Notes under the pieces: model-generated | The model's input: only the letters and a program-made list of their open reading frames with translations | Databases searched by the model: none | Told to the model about the DNA's origin: nothing | Program-made: the position numbers and the translations under genes | Origin: Antrodiella citrinella | Taxonomy: Eukaryota > Basidiomycota > Agaricomycetes > Polyporales > Steccherinaceae | Assembly (NCBI GenBank): GCA_004802725.1 | Contig: SGPM01000187.1 | Coordinates: forward strand, 1-52,577 | Direction: 5' to 3' | DNA: 52,577 nucleotides | In this document: piece after piece, positions 22,599-33,250 of the stretch | How positions within the stretch are numbered: position 1 is the stretch's first letter | How the letters are laid out: each line of letters begins with the position of its first letter

Positions 22599-23357
22599 TC
22601 AGGTACACAACGGCACAAAGCGAGCAGACGAGGAACGACGAGGAAGACAGAACATCCAGCACTTGTGAATGAAGAGGAGGTGATCCAAGTCGAGAGAGGC
22701 TGGAAGCGCATGTTGGGCACTCGTCAGTCCTTTCGCTGCCACCTTCGCCCACCGATCCGCCGTCTCGTTCCCTTCCACTCCCACGTGGCCAGGGATCCAA
22801 CGCAAAGTTAGATTTATACGGCGGTGCTTCTTGTGTAGCCTCGACACGGACCTATGGATTTCGTCGAGGAGATAATGTCCAGGCTGACAAGTGCGTCGTT
22901 GCGTGCTGAGCAGAGCCGACCGGTTGTCAAGCGCGATCGATGCTCCCTGCGCCATACAGACCATAGATGCATTCTGTCGCTTGAGTAATTCTATCGCAAG
23001 GAGGAGTCCGACCAGGTCCGCATCGTACATGTCGTACTGGTCGGAGGGACCGAGGTGGTAGTGGAGGATATCGGCTTCAGCCTTCCCTGGCACGTACATA
23101 GCCGCTGCTGCACCCACTCCTCCCGCCATGCTCGAGCCATCGGTGTAGATCCTGACACCTGGTTTCGCAGCCCACATCGTCTCTTCCAACAGAGCCGCCT
23201 GCTTGGATGGAGCGGGCACGGAGACGGTGTACTGAGGTATGTAGCGTGCGCCGCGGATGGTCTGGAAGCGACAGATCTGGGTATGATGCGGCTGCAGAAA
23301 GCTCGTGCCGACGCGACGACCAGAAGGAGCGCAGAGAGAGAAGAGAGAAGGTCGCAT
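22599..23357 (-). CDS. stand-alone RNase H-like protein (copy 2)
   Basis: Tandem paralogue, stop at 22599, 150 bp from the start codon of copy 1. The first ATG (23357) gives 252 residues; the frame is open further upstream, but only from a TTG. Blocks are VRIYTDGSS (D73), MYDADLVGLLLAIELL (D114), ASIALDNRSALL (D144), LRWIPGHVGVEGNETAD (D201) and RWAKVAAKG. As in copy 1, Asp replaces the usual second catalytic Glu. The N-terminus MRPSLFSLCAPSGRRV is basic and hydroxylated, like a mitochondrial presequence, though copy 1 does not share it closely. Both copies share RY-PQ--VS-PA--K before the domain, so they were duplicated as a whole unit. No reverse transcriptase is adjacent. Confidence 0.75.
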   Translation of the reverse strand: MRPSLFSLCAPSGRRVGTSFLQPHHTQICRFQTIRGARYIPQYTVSVPAPSKQAALLEETMWAAKPGVRIYTDGSSMAGGVGAAAAMYVPGKAEADILHYHLGPSDQYDMYDADLVGLLLAIELLKRQNASMVCMAQGASIALDNRSALLSTQRRTCQPGHYLLDEIHRSVSRLHKKHRRINLTLRWIPGHVGVEGNETADRWAKVAAKGLTSAQHALPASLDLDHLLFIHKCWMFCLPRRSSSARFVPLCT

Positions 23358-25474
23358 GTTGTTCCAAAGAGCAAGCAGATTCGACGAGTCTCTAGTCCCG
23401 AGTAGCCAGTAGAGAAAGTATGAGAAAAAGAAAGACGAAGAAATGAGTGTCGGTTTTAGCAGGTTGTTGATGGTCAATAGTTTGTGATGATTCTTGCGAC
23501 GAAGAGGTTGAAGAGAAGAGAGTTGAACGCGAACGTTAGAAACCGAACATCACGACGCGCTCATCACGTAATACGTGTGTGCAGGGCGGCGACGTCGGTC
23601 TCGTCTTGACCACCAACAACCGAGCCCTTCATCACTATAGGAACACGATAACTCATACGTATAACAACCAATTTCTCAATATGTGTGGTCTTGGTGAGTG
23701 CCAAAAGCACTTTTCTTGGTAGCTTCTCTTTTCCCGCACATTTATTCGCACTCAGGATTGCTCGAGGGCAAAGTAAAAGTCACATAGTTGTGGCCGTTGA
23801 CTTATTTCCTGGTTCATCCTCGCCTGACGTGACTCGGACACCTCGTATGCCGCTGGTTGAATCGTATTGGAGAGCTTTGCATCGGTAAATATTGGGAGAT
23901 GGTGTCAGCTTTCTGCATGAGCTGTGCTATGTGGTACGCCCCCCTGTCTCTTGTTTCGCTCACCAGTGCTTACATGGGATGTAGACCTGCTCGTCAACTT
24001 CTACGTTTATTAAACCGCGACTTCCGGACGCTGTTCTTCCAGTGACACAGCCCTCGATGACAGTCGTCCCTTTTACGAGCATCCTGGGTCCGCTCTACAC
24101 GGACAACACAATTGTGCCATGGGCGAGCTACTGCGGTGGGCAGACGTTCGAATGGGCAGGTGGAAGAGTTCGTACAGGATGCACCGTTTGAACGCGCCCT
24201 TGCTTACGCCTGGTCTACTACTTATTGCGCGACAATGCGACAGCACGACACACTCTCTCGTCTGGAACAATCAGCTCTGTAATCGCGACGGAGCACGTAC
24301 TCGTGCTGGCCTTATACCCGAACCGCAGATGAAACACATCTCACAGGATTGACGACCCTCCTGGTCAGGAACTTTGTGTAGGCATTCAGTCTCATTGTCC
24401 CTCGAAATCATCACTGTCTTCTGGTGCCAGTAAGCGAATTCACGTCCACGTTCACGGCGGTTCTTTGAATTCCTTTCCCTTCGGTCTCTCGTTACTCTTG
24501 ATCGGAGACCACTCTGGCAGGGTATCACCTGTACTCTATGTCTCGCGACACAAGTTCTTCAATAAAATTGCATCCGTACCTCCCGTTCGATTGATCCGAA
24601 TAGCTTGTTGGCGCAGAACTCAACTCAACTCGTGTGATCTGGAACAGCGTCTCTGGAGATGAGTCGCGCTATACATGACCCTGAAATTGGATACTCTGTG
24701 GTCTATCCCCGTGTCGTGGCACGACATCTTGCTTTGATGTTTCTAGCTGACAATCGAGACGGTGGCGAGTCGCGACGAGGGCAAGTGATCATGTTTATAG
24801 GCGAGAGATTGAAACCCTGTCGTCGTGATGTCCATGCGAGTCTGCTGGACTCTGGCTGGACGCTGGACTCGGGAGGTATTCACGGCGTCCGCAAAGGCCT
24901 CACACTAAACGTCACTAAAGACATCGAGAGTCACTCTGCGCCATCCAACATCCGTTCCGAATCCGCGTCTGGTCATTTCACAAAAGGGAGGCACACAGAA
25001 ACTAAAACCTAGGCCAAAAACCGCCGCCAACCAACCGACAACCCTCGGAAAGATAAACGTGCAAGAAGAAAAGGGGTGTAGTATGTAGTACTGTACTTAA
25101 AAGAGACTAGCAACGCAAGCAAACAAACGAATAGCAAAAAGGAGTGTGGTGCAGAAGTCCGTCCGATGAGTCCGTGGGGTAGCATGAGGTGGGTAAGTAC
25201 ACAGAGTGTGAATGGTAGTTAAAACCAAGAAGACATGCAAGCACGTCAGTAGGTGGGGGTCCGTGTGAGACGTCAACATGAGAGGGAGAGTGAGAAATGT
25301 GAGGATGAGTGGAGTGAGCGGGATGAGCGGGATAGCTAGGGAGGAGTGCTAACGTATACTTTAGTAACATAAATCAAGCACCGTATGGGTTAGAGAGTGT
25401 GTTCCAGGGAACTTCAGCGATATTAGTAATACACGAGATGAGACGAGACGACAGCTGCGAGCGAAGGCGGTTGT
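23358..25474. other. no supportable gene
   Basis: About 2.1 kb. Short frames are present (plus 24659-25012, 117 codons, is the longest), without recognised motifs. The right part (25097-25370) is a low-complexity minus-strand coding-like stretch rich in His, Thr and Leu. It may be 3' untranslated region of the frame at 25475-26098. Confidence 0.45.
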
Positions 25475-26098
25475 TCACGATGCAACTCCGACGTCTGTGT
25501 CCAGAGGTGAGGCTAGGTCTTCGCCAAGAAGAGGTGGATGAATAGGTGGGTGTGCGGGCACTGTGGTAGGCAGATAGGAAACTGAGGCAACGAGAGGCGA
25601 GGGCGAAGAAGGACGCGTATAATGTGGCGATGCGATGTCTGTCTCGCGCATCGAAGAACGCGAAAGACTTGTGGTCTCTTCGTCTCCAGACGACTGGCTA
25701 TGCGTATGCGAGTGCCTGTGCGTCAGCAAAGGCGCCGCCACGTTTGGCCCTCCACTCTGTGTCCTATGGTGCAGGGGGTACGCGTCCGGCGAGTGCAGCG
25801 TCGCCTTCACGTCAAGCACGTCGTCTGCTGAGTCATGCATGTCGACGGGCAGCAGGGCGTAGTCAATGCCGACGTCCCCCGATTGGTGCTTCTTCCTAGC
25901 AATGTACGCGAAGTCGTCCTCGTCGTGGTCGCTGAACCGGTTGGTCTTCTTCCCCAGGCTCCCCACGAACCCGTCTTCACGGTCCAGGTTGACACGCGTC
26001 TTGTCCGTCTCGTCTGTGTATGTCCGTCTGTACTGGGAGAAACGCACCCACGTGAACGCGTCTCGGTCCACTCGTCCCGTAACCCCCGAACAACACAC
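25475..26098 (-). CDS. hypothetical protein, hydrophilic C-terminal exon
   Basis: An open frame of about 200 codons ending at 25475. It is strongly charged (DETDKTRVNLDREDGF, RFSDHDEDDFAYIARKKHQ) and then Ser/Pro/His-rich (LLTHRHSHTHSQSSGDEETT). Composition fits a real intracellular tail better than chance. No start codon fits: the frame begins with GTG after an upstream TGA at 26161. A neighbouring frame upstream holds a tryptophan-rich hydrophobic run (LLIVMGWVASWWWGWG), so a membrane protein with an unseen intron near 26100 is possible. It overlaps the opposite-strand gene's doubtful 5' end at 25866-26098, and both cannot be coding there. Family unknown. Confidence 0.4.
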   Translation of the reverse strand: MCCSGVTGRVDRDAFTWVRFSQYRRTYTDETDKTRVNLDREDGFVGSLGKKTNRFSDHDEDDFAYIARKKHQSGDVGIDYALLPVDMHDSADDVLDVKATLHSPDAYPLHHRTQSGGPNVAAPLLTHRHSHTHSQSSGDEETTSLSRSSMRETDIASPHYTRPSSPSPLVASVSYLPTTVPAHPPIHPPLLGEDLASPLDTDVGVAS

Positions 26099-28024
26099 GC
26101 ATTCGCCCTCTCTTCCACGGCACTCCCCACCCCCACCACCACGAGGCGACCCATCCCATCACGATCAAGAGGCTCACACTCCCCGTACTGCTCTTTCTCC
26201 GAGGGAGGTCCAGCCTTCGTCGCCACTCACGTTATCCACGGAAGTGTTGCCCGTGTATGATGATGATGATGAGGACGAATCCCCGCTTCCCCCGTCCTCC
26301 CCGCCCCTCCCCTCCCCAGCGCATGTTATCGACGACGAAATCCGCGTCGCTCAATCCATCAGCCCGACCCCACCCGCCGTCCGCTCCACCTCCCTCCTCG
26401 CCATCCTGAACCCCGCGCCCGACTACACCCCCCCTTCCAGCTCTTTGGGCTTGATCACCCACCATGCACCCACACCATCGGAACGTACGCCCAGTCCCAG
26501 GGTGAGCGTCCGTTTGGACAGGCCGACCACACCGGATCGGAACGCTCATCTGGACGCGGACGTGCAGGCGTCTTCTTCGCCGTTGTCGGTGTTGAGTACG
26601 CCGATCGTGGGACGGGCGGGTGAGGTGGACGTAGGGGTATCGACGCCCGTGTTCGCGCCTGCTGTGTTGGACGTGCCGGTTGTGGTTGTCCAGGAGGAGA
26701 CGGAGACGAAGGGTGTTGACGTAGAGGTGGAAGTGGAAGCGACGATGTTGTCGTCCCCTCTATCGGTCGTTTCAGCCCTTCAAAATGAGGACGCAGAAGA
26801 GGAGGAAGATGTGAGTAAGCGAGAACAGCCGAAGAAAGCCGGGAAGCAGAGGGCGGACGTAGAGAGCGAGGACGACGCGGAGGTGCGGACGCAGAAGAAA
26901 CCGCGAAAGAAAGCATCAAAGAAAGCTGGCGGTACGACGGTGCAGACTCGAAAGACGAAACCGAAGTTCAACCGGTCGCCCCGGGTCGTCTATTCCGACT
27001 TGGAGTCTGGAGGCGACGATGACGACGAAGAAACGCGTGCTGCGGAACCGGAGGTGTTGCCTGCCCTCAAACCCGAGCCCGAACCTACGCACGAAGAGGA
27101 GGAGGGGAAGAAGGCACAGAAACCGAGGGGTCGGAAACGCAAAGCCGACCTCGACTCCTCCTCCTCCTCCTCCGTCCCTCAAAAACGAAGCAAGAAAGCC
27201 CGCTTCCTCGTCCCCTCCCTCTCTGAATCCACAACAACCTCGCGCAAACGCAAAGGCCCCCTCCCAACCACTTCTCAACCCTCCCCACCCTCCTCCCCTT
27301 CCAAACACCTCACCCCCACCCAATTAGCAGCGAAACGCGCGGGGATTGAACAGAGGTGTCCCCCGGGCGTGGACGTGAGCGAGATGGAGGGGATGATCGT
27401 CGAGGCGCTGGGGAGTGCGCGGGCGAGCAGTTTGGCGGTGGAGAGCGTGTGGAGGGCGGTGAGGAGTGCGAGGCCGGGGTTGGAGGGGATGCGCGCGCGG
27501 CGTGCTCCTAAGCTTCAGCTTGATAGCGAGGAGAAGAAGCAGAGTGTGGTTGGTGCGGTGGAGGAGAAAAGTGGAGAGACAATGCAGGAGGAGCAAGAGG
27601 AGGAGGAGGGGGAGGTGCTGGAGAAGAGGGAGTGGTTGGGACTCGTGCAGGACGTGCTGGAGTATGGGCGGGTCACGTCGGGCGTGTTTGGACGCGTCGA
27701 GTCGTCGTTCAAGGTGAGCTTCCTCCTTTCCTTCCTTCCTTCCGCTCTCTTCTCTTCCCTTTCCTCGCCACCCATATACCCATATACACACACCCCAAGG
27801 ACGATTGCTCACATACGTTCACTTGCACATAGGACGAACACGCCCACGCCCTGCCCCCACACTACTTCTACGTCTCCGAGAACGACGCCGATGCGGACCG
27901 CGCAGCGATCATTCGGAGCATCATGCCGCGCCCTGCGAAGCGCAGCGAGACGAAGAAGTATAAGCAGTATTATTGGAAGCCCCTGGGGAAGGTCAGTCGG
28001 TGGGATAGTGAGGATGCGATGTGA
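25866..28024 (+). CDS. hypothetical nuclear-type protein with basic and acidic tracts
   Basis: The frame is open from 25866 to 27713. A 119-nt intron (27714-27832) joins RVESSFK to DEHAHALPPHYFYV, and the frame stops at 28024. The first 120 or so codons overlap an opposite-strand frame, so the true start is unresolved; confident coding begins near 26225 (EVLPVYDDDDEDES). Features in order: a Pro/Ser-rich disordered region, acidic runs, several basic clusters that look like nuclear localisation signals (KKPRKKASKK, GRKRKAD, PQKRSKKARF), and a folded-looking C-terminus. The last includes VDVSEMEGMIVEALGSARAS, a Glu-rich coiled-coil-like stretch, WLGLVQDVLEYGRV, and KRSETKKYKQYYWKPLGKV with SRWDSEDAM at the very end. 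The ordered C-terminal region suggests a conserved DNA- or chromatin-binding module, but I do not recognise the family. Confidence 0.6.
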
Positions 28025-29703
28025 GTTTGAGTTTGGGACTCGGGACTATGAGATACGTATGGTGTGGTTGTTGTGAGCGTACGTTGTTGTTTTTATTTTC
28101 CTCTCGTGTTTGTTGTGTTCCGTCTTTTGTGGTTTGTCCTTTCTAGTAGGTAGTACTTAGTAGTAGTAATCAGAATACCAATTGAATGCAATGTCCACAC
28201 CTCGAGAGTCTACACAGTATCGCGTACTCGGCTGAGATGTATGTCAAAAGCAGCAGGTGGGCAATACACGAGTTGCAACCGTACGACAGGATTGCGTGCA
28301 AAGGAACTCTGCCTCGAACAATCCATCGTCGCCACCGCGAAACGGGGGCTGTACACCCGAGTCTGGTTTGAGTATACAGTCACCGTCTGAGTTGGCTGCG
28401 ACGTACCTGTGTTGGTCGCGATAGTCACCTCAAACTCAGCTGGGCAATGCAAGTACGCTTGGGAAATACGCAACCCGTACACTCAGAGTAGGCAGGCTTC
28501 TGTATGCAAAGGTCTGCCCTCAGTGGGCGTCAACGCGCCAGAACGACCGGGTTCCGCGAAAAATATCGTTCATGCATATTCTCTCATTCGTCCGCATATC
28601 TACAAGGGCTACACGTACATAAAACGATATGAAATGACCAAATACATGGTCTCTCTTGGGTACTATGCACATACAACAGTCGATTTCGGCCGCCAACTTA
28701 CTCGATACCTGAAATCATCATGCAACCAATAGACGGTGGCAGCGAGAAAGGATGGAACGGCGAAACCAGGTTGCCGATGACTCGACCATGATCTGACGGC
28801 GGAAGGTGCTGTGACGGGCCAGGCTGAGGCCGGTGTGAACAGTACTGCGGGAAGGTGGGATATGACTTTTGCGTGAGGGGGGCAGGGGGCGTGACGATCC
28901 ATGCGCAGCATATATGCGTTGTCTTCCGAGGTTGTTGGTGAAAGTATGGGCAAGGGTGCTGAATCCTGATATGACCGCGGTACCGGGTGTACTAGAGCAT
29001 GACAAGTGTGATAGCACTGAAGAATGCCATGTTAACTGGACTTTGCACCGTCAAACAGAAATATGCAGTACTCACTTCTATACGCCATCGTCACATATGA
29101 AATCAGCCTGAACAACGCGGTCTGAGCTCTGTGTTGAGTATATGCGCATCATACCGGGGTTCATGAGACTCTGATTCTCCGCACACACCCAGTGCTCATT
29201 CTCCCGCCCGCCGCCCTTACTGTCCCGCCGGTTGTTCAACACAACGGCATATTTGTTCCCAGATAACCTGGTCGTCGATTACGGAAAGTATATCCAGATA
29301 CATTCAGCAAGTACGCACCTTTGCCCCAATTGCGCCGGATTGTCGCCATGAAACTCACAAGGTCGTTGAGTGAGATGGTAGTTGGGAGTCAAGTGGTCTA
29401 CCGTTGACGAACAACGAACAAGAAAATGTCCAAGTCATCACTGTATACAGAGACGAGGAGGGCTTCGACGCCGATCGGTGCAGACCCTGCGTGTTCAAGA
29501 CATACGCGCCCTTGTCCCAGCCGCCTCCGCGCATCAGACCCAGGCCCTCGGTACACGCCGACACCGTGCAAAGCGAACATCCTCACAGTCATATCCTACA
29601 CAGTCTGTATATTGTTCACAGGCATACACATACAGACGGTAAGTTCTAGGTGACTATACAGACCCCTCCGTATTATAGCTCTGTATAGACCAGGCTTACT
29701 CAC
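28025..29703. other. no supportable gene
   Basis: About 1.7 kb downstream of the nuclear-type protein. A minus-strand frame at 28210-28482 contains an exon-like piece (CPAEFEVTIATNTGT followed by GTACGT near 28411), but no partner exons were found. Other frames (28663-29111, 29355-29649) overlap each other on both strands and show no motif. Confidence 0.4.
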
Positions 29704-30570
29704 TCGGCCTAGTAGGTGCTTGAACGCAGTGAGTGGGAGCTCTGGGTCTATCGGATCCGTGTCGTCTATGTGATTTCCTGTTATTTGCAGCGCGTAGTCC
29801 GATAAACACTCCTGCATGAGTTTCATGTGGCGGTCACTTGTTGCAATCACTGCGTCAGAATTGTATGGTATGTCAGATACAGCCAACGTACATGTTTTTC
29901 CAGGAGGTCTTCGGAATGGAAATCCTCGTTTGTCAGGTCACCCTTGAAGAACTCTGGAAGACGATCGGGGCGTACTGAGTGGTCATAGATGCTAGCTGCA
30001 AAGCGTTGCGGAACCGCAGGGAGAAGGGGTCGGTAGCATCGGGATCGAACATGGGTGCAGCGAAGTAGACGATTTCCGGAGAGTGTGATTGAAATTCCTC
30101 TCGCGTGGGAGCGGAGGTGTGTGTACAGGTGGAGGCTCTTGGAACGGCCTGACTGATTCACCTTCCGTCTCTTGTTTCCAGCTCGTGTGGTCGAATCGTC
30201 TCCATGATCAGGTCCCATGTCGGCTTTGCGTGCTTCTTGATCTTTGGCCAACTCCTCAGGCCTCAGCGCGAGCCTTGACTTTTGCTAAGAGGTCTGTTGG
30301 AGGCATGCGATACTTCACCAAGTGGAAGTAAGTGCCGCATGCGAGGAAGGCATACAGCACTGTGAGATCTTTGCCCATCGGATCTGCGAAAGCCGACAAT
30401 GCCTGACGATTGACATAACGAGAAAAGACCGCTCTACTTGTGGCCAAGGCTTTTGGACCGTGCCAAAATTGTCCAAGACGTTTGACCTTCCGTTTAACTT
30501 CCAGTCCGTCTATCAATGTTGTCGTGGTTGCCAACGCCGCATGATCAGGAAATGTTTTCTGCGAGGTCAT
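29704..30570 (-). pseudogene. frameshifted gene of unknown family
   Basis: The ATG at 30570 opens MTSQKTFPDHAALATT, then FWHGPKALATSRAVFSRYV and a helical stretch LTVLYAFLACGTYFHLV, running to AKVKARAEA and a stop at 30256. The adjacent frame continues sensibly with LAKDQEARKADMG and NKRRKVNQ. Another frame is best for YFAAPMFDPDATDPFSLRFR, and a third for YDHSVRPDRLPEFFKGDLT. A later exon gives RHMKLMQECLSDYALQITG, ending in KHLLGR before GTGAGTAAG at 29703. A GTACGT donor and an ACGCAG acceptor near 29895-29850 survive but leave mismatched phase. The many frame changes indicate decay. The gene is head-to-head with the SDYEENT array, with 132 bp between the two start codons. I do not recognise the family. 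Confidence 0.45.
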
Positions 30571-30702
30571 CTCATCGGTCTTGACCGTAACGTTGAACGT
30601 TGAACCGTTGATTCTCTCATGGAGCGATCGATTGTCACGAGATCACTCACTAGTCACACGTACTCTGTAACGGAAGAGCGGCGGTTGTGGCGCAACCTCA
30701 AG

Positions 30703-31211
30703 ATGGCATCCAGCGATACCTACAATAAACTATCACGACAGGGCCAATTGACGGCACTCGACTACAATATATCCGATTATGAGGAGAACACGCAAGAGTC
30801 GAACAAAGCTATGTGGGCCTTTTTGAAGCAGGAGCTCCATGATCGTCCCGTTCGTTTGCCCAACTCATCCTATCCTAACTAACTGACGACCGCAGAATGA
30901 TCCAGGACTGAACGACATGTGGAAATCCAGACCGCTTGTCGACCTCCCAGACCTGTTTGCTCCATTCGATTGGGCTGACGAACTGCAAGGACCTTTTCAT
31001 GGCGGAGCCTGAGGCATACCATGCGGACCATATGGTTGGGTTGTACACAGATGTGGGTGGAACGGACGCGGTCAGAGTCGAAACAAGAGAGCGGGAGAAA
31101 GAGATTCTGGCAACATTGAGGCAGGTGCTGGAGACAGATATGCCAGCGAGGTGGTATCGGCTGAAGCAAGTCTCGATCATGGCGGACCGATTTATTGTTT
31201 CGGATATCTAG
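30703..31211 (+). pseudogene. SDYEENT-family gene, copy 1 (internal deletion)
   Basis: Starts MASSDTYNKLSRQG and gives DYNISDYEENTQESNKAMW, then AFLKQELHD. An intron-like segment runs from about 30832 to 30895, ending in CCGCAG. The second exon gives GLNDMWKSRPLVDLPDLF and APFDWADEL. It then jumps in another frame to CKDLFMAEPEAYHADHMVG, LYTDVGGTDAV, REREKEILATLRQVLETDM and PARWYRLKQ. Against copy 2 it lacks about 45 residues between the DW and DLF blocks, and the junction is out of frame. The family is not one I know, but the same blocks recur in copies 2 and 3. Likely a pseudogene, unless an unusual splice restores the frame. Confidence 0.55.
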
Positions 31212-31669
31212 GTCAACGTTCTTGGTGAGTCCGTCCTTCGAGTCTGTACTGTTGATGACATGTTCTGAGACCCCCGGTTCCGTGTCAGCTTTCTGCTGGC
31301 ATTGCGCTTACAACGGTCCAATGGTCACTCGTATTCAGGCATTGCCCATGGCAATGCGTATGCTCGGACATCGCACGGCCCCATCAGTATCTATCACCGT
31401 TATGACTGCAACACTGTTGTGCGATAGTATTGAATTACCACTTTTCTGAAGAATAAAAGCGTGGAAGGGATCGATCGGTCGTCCGTACATGCTTACTCAT
31501 GCCATTGACCGCCTCTCTAATTTCTCTCCTCCCCCTGGGGGCGCACTAGGGGGCTACATTGCCCCGCACACATAGCGAACGCCGTGACGTGATTCAACGT
31601 TCTTCAACACTGAACAGTGTCCACAGACGACAAGTTCACAATCAGCAACACCAACGATCACGCGACACC
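31212..31669. other. spacer inside the SDYEENT array
   Basis: Between copies 1 and 2. A plus-strand frame at 31195-31449 has no motif. The right end should hold the promoter of copy 2, but no clear TATA box was seen. Confidence 0.4.
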
Positions 31670-32259
31670 ATGTCTGCGGTTTCGATCGATATGGTCATCT
31701 CCGACTACGAGGAGAATACTCGCGAGTCGAACTTAGCCATGTTCACATTCTTGGAGCAGAGTGTCAAAGACGGCACCGTAAGTTCCTGAATCTTCTCTCG
31801 TTGGTTCATGTATCTCTGACGAGCACGACCCCGACACAGACTGAGACAGGCTTGGTACATCTCTGGGAGTTTCGACCACGCATCACGCTCCCCGAAGGGT
31901 ACGAGCCCTACGAGTGGTCCGACCTCGCCCCCCTCGACCCATCCGAGTGGCCCAAAGTGCGACTCGCATATGGATTCCCCGTCACGCCCACCCAGTTCCG
32001 GAAGCTGCACGACAAATACAAGTATTCGCGTCTATACCCTAAATACCCTGGCCAGTTGTGCACACGGCTGAAGCAACTGACCCGGTGAGAGGACCTGTTC
32101 GTGGCGGAGCCCATCGCGTTCCACGCTGACCATATGATCGGGATCTACACGGATGTGGGTGGGAGAGATGCGGCAACGGCTGATACCAGAGAAAGGGAGA
32201 AGGAGATTGTGGCGAAATTGCAGGAGGTGATGGAGACGGATATGCCACCGAGGTGGTGA
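31670..32259 (+). pseudogene. SDYEENT-family gene, copy 2 (one nonsense codon)
   Basis: The most complete copy. Exon 1 (31670-31777) reads MSAVSIDMVISDYEENTRES, then NLAMFTFLEQSVKDG. A 62-nt intron (31778-31839) follows, and exon 2 begins TETGLVHLWEFRPRITLPEG. It goes on with YEPYEWSDLAPLDPSEWPK, VRLAYGFPVTPTQFRKLHD and KYKYSRLYPKYPG. TGA at 32086-32088 then interrupts the frame where copy 1 has Cys (LTNCKDLF against LTR-stop-EDLF). After it the same frame stays open for EDLFVAEPIAFHADHMIG, IYTDVGGRDAATADTRERE and METDMPPRW, ending at 32259. A single base change explains the break, so this may be a very recent loss or a truncated but expressed protein of 138 residues. No catalytic motif is recognised; the fold looks like a small soluble alpha/beta protein. 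Confidence 0.6.
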
Positions 32260-32449
32260 TGGAGGATCAGCCTGTCTACTTTCTCAAGCTCAAGTAATTA
32301 ACGGTTTTCACTGCGGAATGTTGTATTGAATACTGCTAGCGATGAGAACACTCTCTAAGCCAATGCCGACCTGTCGGCGTCCACTAGTAGAGTAGAAACT
32401 ATGCGTAAGTACTCTCGCTTGACATCTCCCATCGCAGTTCACTGAAGAA

Positions 32450-32640
32450 CATATTCGATACAGGCCGGACCCAACCTCGAATACCTATCGGAACCCACCA
32501 CTTATTCGCCTCCAAGGACCCAGATGTGTATGACCCCTACGAATAGTCCAACGTTGCCTCCATGAATATAAGTGGCCTAAAGTGGAGCTCGCGTTCGGGC
32601 TCGCGCTCACTATCGCATCCTGAGGTCCTTGTGGCATGCT
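32450..32640 (+). pseudogene. SDYEENT-family relic, copy 3
   Basis: Only recognisable by comparison with copy 2. The nucleotide run encoding YDPYE-stop-SN matches YEPYEWSD, with TAG in place of TGG, and the next block (GTGGCCTAAAGTGGAGCTCGCGTTCGG) matches the WPKVRLAYG-coding stretch. Frames are lost on both sides. It extends the array to three tandem units of decreasing integrity. Confidence 0.6.
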
Positions 32641-33250
32641 ACTAGGATGTTTACTTCAGCTCGCAGCACAGACCATTCTCAAAAGAGCGCCAGGCTCACA
32701 TACCTGACTGCTATACTTAGTCCACGACATTGAGATACGGTAGTCATCTCAGTTGACTCTAAAGCAATTAACCCTTGGTTTCATCCTGACTTGGGAGATT
32801 GACATAAGTAAACCATATTCGACTCGGAGGGTAGAAGAGTACTTAGCGGCGAGCGCATATATGATTGTATCAGCTCGCATGCCTCAGGATGATGCGAGAC
32901 CGATGGCAGCAGAGATCGCACTGCTGTCAGCGAAAATTCCGTCGGATAGATGTGGGCAGCGATTTTTATCAAAGGAGACTGTTATCGGACCGCTCTACAA
33001 ATACAGCAGTATACCGTAGAAACACCTCTATTGTCACCATGGGAGACTGCAATTCTCAATAACAGGTGTCAGCGAAAATTCTCCGGTTCCCGGTGTACAC
33101 TATTGACGGGAGCCAAAAAAAAATGGATATATTACGCCACAATGAGCGTGACGATGTGAAGAAAATCTGGCTGAAGGGGAGGCTTGAAGGGTTCAGAGAG
33201 ATGAATCTCTACCTCTACACTATGCCTCGGCATTCTAAAATCCACATTGT
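32641..33250. other. no supportable gene
   Basis: Contains a 14-base direct repeat (GTCAGCGAAAATTC) at about 32927 and 33068, and short frames on both strands. The stretch 33132-33250 is the probable 3' untranslated region of the cytochrome b561-type gene. Confidence 0.4.

Noticed and set aside
21627..25474. A complete LINE-type retrotransposon around the RNase H domains
   Set aside because: No reverse transcriptase, endonuclease, poly-A end or target-site duplication was recognised in the interval.
27324..27812. Minus-strand leucine/histidine/proline-rich frame of 162 codons
   Set aside because: Antisense shadow of the basic/acidic nuclear-type gene in GC-rich sequence.
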